Source: Scleroderma bovista (lineage: Eukaryota > Basidiomycota > Agaricomycetes > Boletales > Sclerodermataceae). Taken from it: a stretch of DNA of 16,830 bases. The stretch covers positions 1 to 16,830 of the forward strand of contig JAYMGJ010000692.1 of the NCBI GenBank assembly GCA_037178675.1, written 5' to 3'. Positions 1 through 9,176 of the stretch are shown in pieces. Under the pieces are notes generated by a model. That model made no database searches and had not been told where the DNA came from. It worked only from the letters and a program-made list of their open reading frames with translations. Made by a program: the position numbers and the translations under genes. Numbering within the stretch: position 1 is the stretch's first letter; the number at the start of each line of letters is the position of its first letter.

Positions 1-862
1 TCCCAATGCCGAATTAAAGTCATGCCTGTGAATGTGAGTATACAAATACCACAAGTGAGAAGTGACATACATTCCCATCATGGGCTGACCATTCCGGCCC
101 TTCCATGCCGCCATCACAACCACCCGCATCCCACACTGCCACCACATTTCCTGCGCAAACTGTTTGACATATTGTCGGCCTTTTGTCTCGGCCATTCTGT
201 TTGCAGATGAATAATTGTCGAGATAACATGTCAAACTTACTCGGCCTAGACCTCTGCCGGCGGCTGCTCCTCGTTCCATTCATCAGCCTGCTTTGCCGCA
301 GCATCCCTTTCCTCCTGGGTGAGCTTCCCCATGATGCATCCTACCGCCTTTTGGTAGCCTTTAATCATGCCTGTGCTTCCTTGGGCAATTCCAGCCCGTT
401 CAAATTCGGCTTCGATTTCTTTTTTCTTCGACTTCATTACGACTGATCTGGCAGTCCACCTACGTCCATACTTTACTAGGGCCTTTCGGGCACGGGCTCG
501 GCTGTGGTTATACAACCAATTTTTAATTGCCTGATATCACTGATGCATCAGTAGTCCATGTGAAGTTATGGAAATGGGGTGCACTTTTTTTTTCTCTCCC
601 ATTCGTGTCCTTTGAGTGTGCTATTGGCAGGGAGATTTTTGATTTTTGCCTTCATGGCATTCTTCATACCTTTCCTTTGGTTGCTGTCAGCTGCCTTCCA
701 GTCTTCCAAGGCTTCCTCAAGGACCTCGACCTCATCATCCCGGAGTTTTGTTTTTACCACATTTTGTGGTGCCTCTGTGCCCGACGAGTCAGAAGAATGG
801 TCTTGCTCATCTTCTGTATCAGGATTCTCCATAGATCTGCTGGATGAACGACTGCGGGCCAT
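1..862 (-). pseudogene. Broken, partial gene of a basidiomycete multicopy family found near KDZ transposases
   Basis: Exons on the minus strand are 585-862, 241-530, 71-196 and 1-25 (continuing off the edge). The introns between them are 531-584, 197-240 and 26-70. The N-terminus is Ser/Arg-rich then acidic, followed by a Lys-rich helical segment, NWLYNHSRARARKALVKYG, and a WTARSVV segment. The third exon reads MAETKGRQYVKQFAQEM and then GMRVVVMAAWKG. I recognise this as a conserved family common in basidiomycete genomes, with unknown function. Two lesions are visible. An in-frame TAG at 246-248 sits where the family usually has Gln, just before the donor. The nine-A tract at the end of exon 1 leaves exon 1 in phase 2, while exon 2 needs phase 0. 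The start ATG at 860-862 opens a typical MARSRS head. The gene is divergent from the transposase. Confidence 0.7.
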
Positions 863-1283
863 GCTGTATGTTGAGTAGACTTAGATACTTTGTTGAGTGG
901 TGCTGTGCTAGAGAAGTCCCGGACACTTTGTTGAAGGATTCCCGAGCTATTGTTTCTCCCATGTCAATTAGTGTTCAATTCCTCCATGCCGACCTCTTTT
1001 GGAAAATCCATTGGTGAGCTAGCTACTTCTGGGGCCGGCTATGTTGTTCGGCAGCTAACAAGCTATTTCCGGACTTTAACTTAGGATCTAATTCAGTAGC
1101 GGCCACCATATATGGGATTTTTGCATTGGTGCCTGATCTTCAAGTCCATATTACAAAAGCTAGATCCAAATCGGCAGATCCAAAGATCCCTTTCCGATCA
1201 CTGTCCATGCTGTTTCAATGAGGCTTCAGTGAGATACAATGTGGAAAGACTTTGTGCAGGGATTTCCTCATCAGATACCACTC
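863..1283. promoter_or_regulatory. Intergenic region between divergent genes
   Basis: About 420 nt separate the start of the minus-strand gene from the proposed transposase start, so promoters for both should lie here. A perfect 10-nt CArG-like palindrome, CCATATATGG, sits at 1106-1115; it also contains TATATA. A short imperfect direct repeat (ACTTTGTTGA) occurs at about 889 and 928. No further coding exon was recognised. Confidence 0.35.
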
Positions 1284-3954
1284 ATGGCAAAGTCCAAGAT
1301 ACAACCTGCTGGTAGCTCTACTCCGGTGGTTCATGTAACATGGCAGGCATTCAAATCAAGGAGGGGATCTATTGATAAGATGGTGAAGGCAACGCCCCGA
1401 AAGAAGGCCCGTCATGGAAAAGCTCCTTCAAATGACACTCCGACCCAGTCAGCATCTATAGGATTAGAACAATCCCAACTGTTTCCAGATGATGGCCAGC
1501 CATACATTTCCATGGATGATCTTCCACCCCGAAAGAGAACAGGTGTGTCAAAGAATCAGGTGTGTGATTTATTCCGATCCTGCACTTGCCATGTCCTCCT
1601 GAAGGCATAATAGGACAGTTACTTATTGGCATGGTTGCCATACAAGCAGAGGTACCTCCAGGTCCTTCTGGACATGGAGGCACCCCCTCACCCAAGGGTC
1701 TGCATGTTGTGTCAAGGAGATGGCATGTACAGATGCGCCGAATGCATCCACCGGCCCTTGCTCTGCAGTTCCTGTTGCAGAAAGGAACACAAGTTGCAGC
1801 CCTTCCACCGGGTGGACCAATGGAACGGTACATTCTTTGAGGAATCATCATTACGACTGGTGAGTCATCAATTCTACGTGGCATACAGCAACAACTCATT
1901 TAGAAGGCTGGGTTGGTGGTACACCTCAGCCATGGTGGGGATCCGTGTCCGAATGGCGGGATGGATGGTGAGGACATTGCTGGTGATGTTGAGGATGAAT
2001 GGGAGGATATTCAGGACCAACCAAGACCACATCATCTTTCTGGAGGAACGGACAGGTCTTGCCTAACTGTAGTGCATACATCTGGGGTACATTTTTGCGA
2101 TGTGAGGTATTGTAACTGTCCAGATGCAGGAGCTTCGCATTTGCAGTTGGTCAAAGCAGGACTCTTCCCGGCAACTACAAAGGAACCTAGGACTGTATTC
2201 ACCTTCCAAGTATTGGATGACTTCATTATGGATAATGTGGAGTGCGGCACCTCTGCCATGAATTATTACAGCAAGCTTCGGCGAGTCACATCCAATGCAT
2301 TTCCTGGCCTTGTACCGGTGAGTTCAAAGCATGATATTAAGGACCCGATGACACCACCAACACTGATCCAAGAACAGATACAGAGAGCTACTCAGGGTGT
2401 CAAGGATGTGGAGGCTGTTAAAGCTGTTGAAATGGCAAGGTTTTCATCCAGGATCTCCTGATCCCAAGAGGGGGGAATTGGTGCTGTTCTGTCCGGCATG
2501 CCCACAACCAGGAGTAAACATTCCATCCAGTGAAGATGTAGACCTCTCGGAGTAAGTAATGTTTTATTTTTACTTGTACTTATTGAGCAGCTGCATGATA
2601 TAGGTGGAAATATTCTAGGACCATCGTGATGGATGGAAACTTCAAGGCCGAGCATATGCGGCCAAAGAATTCAGCTAATGAAGTTTGGCTCATGGACGGA
2701 ATGGGATTCATGGTTACAATGCTGCAATATAAGGATTATCTGGCCGGAACATTGAACCGGGTCGAGGTTTGTGATTGCACATGTTTACAATACGGTTCAG
2801 CATTGTAATGGAATTCACAGAAATCTGACTGTAGCAACCATCGAGCAGTAAACCAGGCAAATGCTAAAAGAAATCAGCTGGCATCTACTGGAATTGGCGG
2901 GTGTGCATGTGCGCGGCATGGATGCTTTGTACCCCATGCAATGGTTGACTTTCAGAAGGGAGAGCAGTATGTGCCGACATGTTGCATGCATTCCACCCTA
3001 ACAGGAAGATAGGCAGGTAAATATGGATTATGCTCTGGCACATGCCGTGCAACATGGGATGGATCCGCAACAAAAAGTCATAACCTTTTATGACATCAAT
3101 TGCCAATACAGCAAAAACCTAAAGCGCCGGCTAGAAGCAAACAATTTTATATCCTTACCATGTGGACTATGGATTCAACCTAGCATTGGGCTCTGGCATG
3201 TACATGGTCACAAGGCAGAATGTTTCACCCGATATGCTCCCAATTTCATTTCTGGTGTAGGCCGCGTCGATGGTGAAATTATGGAGACTCTCTGGTCCTC
3301 TCTTAACATCATTTCGCCATCGGCCCGCGGAATGGCAACGCCGCATAGACAGGAGCTGCTTGATTTTCAAATGAATGACAACAACTTCTTAAAGATGGTG
3401 CGGATGCGTGAGTGGTATCACAATACAAGGGCCTGGGGGAAGGTGGGTAGTGCCGATGTGAAAGTGCAGCGGCATGCGGCAATATATCGTCGGTGCCGGA
3501 AACAAATGATAGCATTGAATGCAAGCGGCAACACATTGAACCGATACAAAATGTTGAGGAAAGAAGACCTAAAGATCAGTGCAACCATTGCTGACCCAAA
3601 TGCAAGGGGTCATAGGGATGACACTTTGGCCTGGTTTTGGACAATGGATGTGCCGCGGGATACAGAAGTCAATGATTGGATGTCTGAATGTAAGATGATT
3701 GCTCCTCATGTTAACACCAGCTGACATGTATAGTTTACCGGGTGCATTGGTTGAGGGCGAAAGCATTGCGAGACAGGTGGGACGAAGAGGTAAAACTATT
3801 GACATGTGAAGCCACGTGGACAAGACAATTTCTTTCGTATAGGGAAACACTTTGGAGAGATCAGAAGGAGGAGGCTAATATGAGCAGAGAGATGGGGAGA
3901 GCATGCTATGCAGCAAAGCAATGTCAAATGTATGGTAGACTTGGTTGTGTATGA
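1284..3954 (+). CDS. KDZ transposase with CxC2-type cysteine cluster, internally deleted
   Basis: Exons are 1284-1559, 1614-1859, 1907-2317, 2373-2551, 2604-2766, 2821-2966, 3013-3689 and 3734-3954. All introns are 44-55 nt GT-AG, and the joined frame is open for 772 residues. The cysteine cluster (Cys 122, 125, 133, 136, 143, 146, 147) follows WLPYKQRYLQ. The RNase-H-like core follows: VMDGNFKAEH (Asp 381), YDINCQY (Asp 501) and VDGEIMETLW (Glu 562-565), which I take as the catalytic acids. SNHRAVNQAN and GGCACARHGC are further family blocks. The C-terminus (IADPNARG, WFWTMDVPRDTE, DWMSEFYRVHWLRAKALRDRW) is typical. At about residue 605 (3407-3424) the core jumps directly to the NTRAWGKV tail block. 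Relatives usually have roughly 200 more residues there, so an in-frame deletion is likely and activity is doubtful. An in-frame ATG at 1239 is an alternative start. Confidence 0.92.
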
Positions 3955-4364
3955 TTGGCATTGACCATCGGCATCAAATACCGCTATATGGTATGCAAAG
4001 AGGACATATTTGAAACGGATCATCAAGTGGCTGTTAGTGGAAAAAACAAGGTGCAACTGCAAGGTATTTATGGGGTGCATACCTTGGAATGAATGGATGA
4101 TGGAATGGGAGGGTCATGGACAGTGGCACATAGATTCGCTGGTAGCCACAATGGCAAAGCCATGCACCAGCAGCAATTGAATGCCATGCATGAACACCCT
4201 TCGGCCAATATGTAAATATAAATCTGCCAAGGGAAGATGTGCAAACATGGGCCTACCGGCCATGGTCCTTGTAGTTCCACGACTGCTGGTATTGATAACA
4301 ATCAACTACCGCAGCTAGAAACCATTGTGTGCCGGTGCAACAGCTAGCTATAACATATGTGCCG
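3955..4364. other. Non-coding stretch downstream of the transposase
   Basis: No convincing gene is seen. Short open frames on both strands lack family motifs and splice sites. GCCGGCC- and TGCCGG-type motifs resemble those of the neighbouring repeats, so it probably belongs to the transposon body or the 3' untranslated region. Confidence 0.4.
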
Positions 4365-4424
4365 TAGTTCACTGCATCAATCATGCTGTTGTGTAGCGGC
4401 GTGTCAGGATGTTTCCAGCAGCGT

Positions 4425-5235
4425 GTGCCGCAATGATGATGGTGCCGAATTGTTGATTGTGCTGGAATGTTGACTGTGCCGGAATGATGATTGTGCCGAA
4501 CGGTTGATTGTGCCGGAGGGCTGACTCTGCCGCAATGTTGAGCCAGAATGGTGATTGTGCCGAAATGATGATTGTGCCGCAGTGTTGGCTCGGCCGCAAT
4601 GTTGCCTGTGCCGGAGGGTTGAGTGTGCTGGAGTGTTGACTGGGCCAGACTAATGATGGTGCCGACGGAGTGTTGATTGTGCCGGCCTGTTGACTGCCGG
4701 GATGTGGATCCTGCCGGAGTGTTGACTGTGCCGCAAGGTTGATTGTGCCGGAGTATTGATTGTACTGGCCTGTCAACATTACGGCAGAGTCAACACTGCG
4801 GCACAAGCTGTCCAGGTCGAGCACACTCTGAGGTAGGACTGTGCTGGAATGATGACTGTGCCGGACTGGTAATGGTGCCGGAGTGTTGACTGGGCCAGAC
4901 TAATGATGGTGCCGAAGGGTTGATTGTGCCGACGGAGTGTTGATTGTGCTGGCCTGTTGACTGCCGGGATGTGGATCCTGCCGGAGTGTTGACTGTGCCG
5001 CAAGGTTGATTGTGCTGGAGTATTGATTGTGCTGGCCTGTCAACATTACGGCAGAGTCAACACTGCGGCACAATCAACCCTCCGGCACAATCACCGTTCT
5101 GGCTCAACATTGTGGCAGAGTCAACCCTGTGGCACAATCAACCATTCAGCACATTCATCATTCCGGCACAGTCAACAGTTCGGCACAATCAACAATTCGG
5201 CACTATCATCATTGTGGCACACATTGCCGGAAGCA
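4425..5235. repeat. Minisatellite of 17-nt units, consensus GTGCCGgAgtGTTGAtT
   Basis: Consecutive units start at 4425, 4442, 4459, 4476, 4493 and 4510, each opening with GTGCCG or a one-base variant and ending in TTGATT, TTGACT or TGATGATT. The forward orientation runs to about 4770 and resumes from about 4848 to 5035. After the turn at about 5036 the units are in reverse complement (CGGCACAATCAAC...) to about 5235. A short reversed stretch also lies at 4771-4806, followed by about 40 nt of unrelated sequence. Frames across the array stay open only because the repeat has few stops; they are not genes. Confidence 0.9.
4631..5072 (+). repeat. Segmental direct duplication inside the minisatellite
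   Basis: The block GAGTGTTGACTGGGCCAGAC... at 4631-4805 recurs at 4881-5072. It includes the odd GCCGGGATGTGGATCCTGCC unit and the turn TGTCAACATTACGGCAGAG (4771 and 5038). The offset is 250 nt at the start and 267 nt at the end, because the second copy has one extra 17-nt unit (AGGGTTGATTGTGCCGA). This points to unequal exchange or replication slippage in whole-unit steps. Confidence 0.8.
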
Positions 5236-5302
5236 TCCTGACACGCCACTACACAACAGCATGATTGATGCTAGATTAGTTCACGCTGCCAGAATTATAA
5301 TT

Positions 5303-5371
5303 GTGCCGAACTGTTGAATCTGCCAGAAAGTGTTGACTATGCCGGAATGATGAATGTGCCGCCCTGTTGAA
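5303..5371 (+). repeat. Four more 17-19 nt units outside the fold-back
   Basis: GTGCCGAACTGTTGAAT, then CTGCCAGAAAGTGTTGACT, ATGCCGGAATGATGAAT and GTGCCGCCCTGTTGAAT follow each other directly. They share the unit of 4425-5235 but lie beyond the right arm, so the repeat family is not confined to the fold-back element. Confidence 0.75.
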
Positions 5372-5526
5372 TGTTTACACTTGACCAAGCCGGATCATTG
5401 TGATCATGCCAGAATCGACTTTGGGCTCGCCGAGCAGCACTACATCCCATCGGCAACAAATTTGGACTACATACCATCAGAATTACATTTTAGTACAACA
5501 AACAATCATATCAGGAAGCTAATTAT

Positions 5527-6897
5527 TCAATGCTTCACCAGTGCATTGCGGACATTATCTGGCGTCACCCAATCAAGAGGCCATGGCACCCTCAACCAAT
5601 GGTGAATATTATCCCTCATATAATACGCCAAACAGCACCTTGCTCCGTCAACCTCGTTGACGCCGTGCCAAAAGAGCCGGCTGGAAAATGCAACGACAGT
5701 GCCGGGATTGTACAATACCTGAATCCCAAGACTGGGAATGTGCAGTGCACAATCATCATAATTACCGACACTGACTAGCATGTCATACCAATCTGCTCGA
5801 GAGTGTGGGTCCCTGTGGAGGGGGGTACTTCGATTGACAATTAGCGAGATATTGGTGAAGACAGTGGACCAATTTTCAAGTGCCGCCAGCATTCCGGGAT
5901 CATGGCCGGTCGCCCAGTCAGTCAAGTGTTGCATGGCAAGGTGGCCGGCATGGTATAGAGGTGGATGGATAATAGAAAGAACACCTGAAAGTATTGCCGA
6001 CGGAAGACATATATCCTTGCTCCATTGATAGCCGGTAGGACCGGCCAAAGCCTTGAACACCCCCGGAATGTCATTGGGGGTCTAAGCAGAAGATCAAACA
6101 AGTGCATCATCAAAAGAAGGAAGGTACTCACAGAATGGCCGAGCATGTGCCGTGCCGGAGAGAATTCCAAGCACCCGAAAATATCCACGTCATCCTTGAA
6201 ATACTGGTGTGTTGTACGCCATGATTGATTAGTAATACTCTCTTCCAGTGGATCTGCAAGTGAATCGATGGATGCCGCGATGTGCTCCTAGAAACAAAGG
6301 CCTCAACAGTGGACAATGAGAGTGGAATGATACCATACTTGGATGCAGGGAGCTAGAGCTCTGGGAAGATACCACAATGCAATTGTGTCACCTTCTCCCA
6401 GAATAATGGTGGGCCGGGAAAGGGTCCCAGTCAAAGAGGAAGGATGTCTACGGAGGACCCTAATCTCCTGTTGCTCATTTGTTCTGGATTGCATTGGTCC
6501 GAGGCTTTCAGACAACCTAATCAAGTCAATGCCGCACGAAACTTCAGCGGATATCAAGCAAGGGATAATAGAACTATAAAAGAATTGGCTCACTCCGATT
6601 ATGGTATGCCTGTGTGATGGTGGATACAATTTGGTTCATGGCTACAGTTGCGTCCACCGGCAGGGACAGAAGTGTTTCCAGGGTGGGGGAATTTAAGTCT
6701 GGGAATGCTTCATTCAGGAAGCGGCGCCGCATATATGATGCCATGATGTCAGACAAAGTATAGTTGGATGGCACGGCATTTGCACCGGCCATTGGAAACA
6801 GGACGACTTTTGACAATGTGGGGAGTAAAAATTTTAGTGGGGGATGTGCGGCATCCTGCAGACATCTGTTTGCAAACGGCAATGCAACACATTCCAT
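5527..6897 (-). CDS. TET/JBP-family 2-oxoglutarate/Fe(II) dioxygenase (predicted 5-methylcytosine oxidase)
   Basis: Four exons on the minus strand, 6594-6897, 6339-6541, 6132-6287 and 5527-6081, join across introns of 52, 51 and 50 nt. They give an unbroken 405-residue protein. The double-stranded beta-helix core is in the last exon: LHRDPHSRADWYDML holds the HxD pair (His 310, Asp 312). FWHGVNEVDGARCCLAYYMR holds the distal iron His 360 and Arg 369, expected to bind 2-oxoglutarate. Upstream blocks LSRPTIIL, LWYLPRAL, DDVDIFGCLEFSPARHMLGHS and FKALAGPTGYQW fit fungal TET/JBP proteins. Members oxidise 5-methylcytosine in DNA and act in the nucleus. The start ATG at 6895-6897 is the first in frame with a good exon; a longer N-terminus is possible. 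It converges on the transposase and diverges from the 7068 gene. Expansion of this family together with KDZ transposons is known in basidiomycetes. No lesion was seen. Confidence 0.9.
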
Positions 6898-7067
6898 TCT
6901 CGGCTAGATCCACTAAACAAGGCTGATCGGCGATTGGCCGGTGCGAAACAACACATGCCCGGTTGCACAATGTGGTAATTATGCATCAGGTGACATGTGG
7001 ACCGTGAGAACATTGATTACCTGAATGTTATAAGGCTTAGGGCGAATCGGCCATCACACCATCAATC
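6898..7067. promoter_or_regulatory. Short shared promoter region between TET/JBP and the 229-residue gene
   Basis: Only 170 nt separate the two divergent start codons, so the genes probably share a bidirectional promoter. TATAAGG at 7029-7035 lies 33 nt before the plus-strand ATG, which is close for a TATA box. A frame at 6749-6970 on the minus strand is open but lacks an ATG start, so part of this gap could encode extra N-terminal TET/JBP sequence. Confidence 0.4.
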
Positions 7068-7852
7068 ATGAATACCACATCCGAACTGCGCGAAACCTGC
7101 GAACTGTCCATGGTATTGCAATACATTGGAGTCCGCTTTCGACGGATGGTGCATGCGGTTCAACAACAGCCTGAGGGGATGCTGGCCACAGCTGAATGGT
7201 ATGCAAACGTACAAACGGAAGTGGTAAGTGGAGAATGATTACATTTGATTAACACACTCATGAGCCCCCAGGCAAATTTAGAACGTGTGCTTGCCGCATG
7301 CCAGGCTATGGGTGCGAAGATGATATTGCCAATGATGGCGAGCAGGGTGCACAGAATGGTCGTACTAGAAGATCTGCCGCCGGCAAGACTGTATGCGGCA
7401 ATGTGGCAGTTGAACGTCTATCATGCGAAGGCCGCCGAAGTCCAGGTTCCAAGTATGCTTCAAGTGGCAAACTCGTGGTGGGTAAATGGCCACGGCCCAT
7501 GTACGGCAGGGTACAGCACACGGCCGCTGCGGGACATGGTATCAGAGGCAGAGGCATTCTTTCCGCCGGACCTGGTATGCTCCCTTATTCGTGTTGTGTT
7601 AGATACTAAAGCTTTTCCAAGGTTGCTGATAGAAAGGTCACCATTCTACTCACCGTTGGGTATACCTCCGATGAGGCCTTGTCAAATGCACGGTACTTCT
7701 GCGACAATATGTTGCGGAGCTCGGACAATGCCCTCAAATATCATATAGAGGTGATGCAGCATTGTGCAAAAAGGATGGAGGACATTGAGATGCTAACCCG
7801 TGCACCAAATGCATTGCGGCAGAAATGGGAGGAGTCTTTGGGTGGTAGGTAA
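7068..7852 (+). CDS. Unrecognised 229-residue protein, divergent from TET/JBP
   Basis: Exons 7068-7223, 7272-7574 and 7622-7852 join across 48-nt and 47-nt GT-AG introns, both phase 0, into one open frame ending in TAA. I do not recognise the family. The protein looks mostly helical and soluble. It has no clear signal peptide or membrane segment. Notable stretches are SMVLQYIGVRFRRMVHAV, LPMMASRVHRMVVLEDLPPA, WQLNVYHAKAAEVQ, FFPPDLVADRKVTILLTVGY and ARYFCDNMLRSSDNALKYH; the last 40 residues are charged and helix-like. Support for a real gene comes from the collinear frame, consistent intron size, and position 170 nt from the TET/JBP start. Candidate roles (partner of the dioxygenase, DNA-binding adaptor) are guesses. 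It could be a shortened copy of a longer protein. Confidence 0.6.
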
Positions 7853-8400
7853 ACATTGTATGAATACCTACATATATGTTCATCACAACAATAATTGGTT
7901 AATCAAATATCGGCCAAAGCGACACATGTGATATAATGTTGCCGGCCAAAGTCTGAGCTGCGGCTGCAACACCCGGCCAGGTTAACAATGAGGCAGAAAT
8001 CACACAGGGAACACATCGGCATGAATGGGAATAGCACATGTCTGGGTGGAGGTGTCGTCCGCATCTTCCAATACAATGGGTGCTGCAAGTTGATACCTTA
8101 TGCCGGTCGTCAAGTTTGCGGCTGTGATGGCTGTAACCAATCATGGCCGGGCGGCAGTGGTGGCCTCCACTATGACAAGTACAGCCACGGTATCATGGCA
8201 AAAGAAAGGTATGCCACAGCAATGCGGCCAGAGAACCAGGGATAGCCGCTGCTGCCAAAGGACTGTTAGCAGCATGGCAGCCAAAGCAGCAGGGTAGCCA
8301 TGGAATTGCGGCCAAGGGGCTAGAAGTAGCAGAGTAGGCCCCGCCTCCTGCAGTTCCCAAGGCACGCCGCTAAAGTGGTGTCACACAATGTGTCAAGCCC
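7853..8400. other. Non-coding stretch with GCC-rich imperfect repetition
   Basis: No gene is supported. From about 8100 to 8345 the sequence repeats CATGG, GCCAAAG, AGCAGCA and GCGGCCA-like words, but no regular period is seen. Several short frames are open on both strands without recognisable motifs. Confidence 0.4.
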
Positions 8401-8408
8401 CATATGAT

Positions 8409-9060
8409 GGTGTCCCATGATTACATAACAGCCCCAGGTGCCATATCATCTATAAGAGCAGGAGGCCCTGGATATAGTGTTCTCTATTCTATTATAGAGC
8501 CCAACAAATAGGAGTGAGTAGGAGGGCTGCAGTGCCAGTGTCCCGTGCTTTGCATCAGGCCCTAAATATGGTTTGCCATTTCTGTTGGCAGGCCAGAGGA
8601 ATAGTGTGTTTCAGGCTTTGATCAGGCTGTAACAACAGAGTCCCTTTCTTACCAAAGGGCCATGGAACTATTGTCCCTTGCATTCCAATGGGCTGTGCAG
8701 AGACTGTACCTTTAAGGGGTGCTAGCCACAGGTGTGGTGTCCCATAACTCTGGGCAAGCCCTGGAGACAGCGTCATTTATAGTCAGTGCGCCCAGCTCAG
8801 TCTGACAGGCAATGGCCATGGTATCCCATAGCATTGGGCAGGCCCTAGCAGAGGTGTTATCTAGCTATGCAGGCAAACCTTGCAAGTACATTTTAAAGTG
8901 ACAAGCCATGAATGGGGTGTCCCAGAGGATTAAACAAGCCCTCAATGTGGGAACAACTATATAGTTGGGAAGGCATGTGGATAGGTGTCCCATTGAGTGC
9001 GTTGGGCCACAAAGTTGATCTCCCTGTATACCCATTAGGCCCTAGATACTATGTCCTCTA
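8409..9060 (+). repeat. Dispersed, degenerate motif GGTGTCCCA...GGGCAAGCCCT
   Basis: Copies of GGTGTCCCA or close variants start at 8409, 8538, 8671, 8736, 8820, 8916 and 8984. Most are followed 10-25 nt later by a (G)GGCARGCCCT or AGGCCCTA-like word. Spacing is irregular (65-133 nt), so this is a decayed repeat or an array of binding sites and not a clean tandem repeat. No gene was found in it. Confidence 0.55.
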
Positions 9061-9176
9061 TATAGATGTATCGCCGTGCATATAGTGTTAAGTAACTACC
9101 GTTAGGCCAAGATCCGGCACGAGGAACCGTCAGCACTAAATTGATGCAGCAATAGATGCGGCCGACACATAACACC

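Larger units (their letters stand above)
4374..5271. repeat. Large inverted repeat (fold-back), two arms of about 235 nt
   Basis: The left arm starts GCATCAATCATGCTGTTG at 4374. The reverse complement of the right arm, starting at 5271, begins with the same bases and stays collinear to about 4610 and 5036. Landmarks match in both arms: GTGTAGYGGCGTGTCAGGATG, GTGCCGAATTGTTGATT and AATGTTGAGCCAGAA. Most differences between the arms are transitions, several at CpG. The middle, 4610-5035, is a loop of more 17-nt units. It could be a fold-back or miniature non-autonomous element, or a structural part of the KDZ element, since related units also occur outside it. Confidence 0.85.

Noticed and set aside
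4381..5317. Several long open frames on both strands rich in HNQP, GTI and AQST words
   Set aside because: They are translations of the 17-nt minisatellite, which contains few stop codons in any frame; the same words appear on both strands because the array is inverted.
7298..7609. Plus-strand 103-codon frame and minus-strand 83-codon frame inside exon 2 of the 229-residue gene
   Set aside because: They are shadows of the spliced gene, which explains both flanking introns and the final exon.
9111..9124. GATCCGGCACGAGG resembles a cDNA-library adaptor
   Set aside because: It differs from the usual adaptor (TCCGGC against TTCGGC) and starts a run of genuine CGGCAC repeats, so contamination is unlikely.
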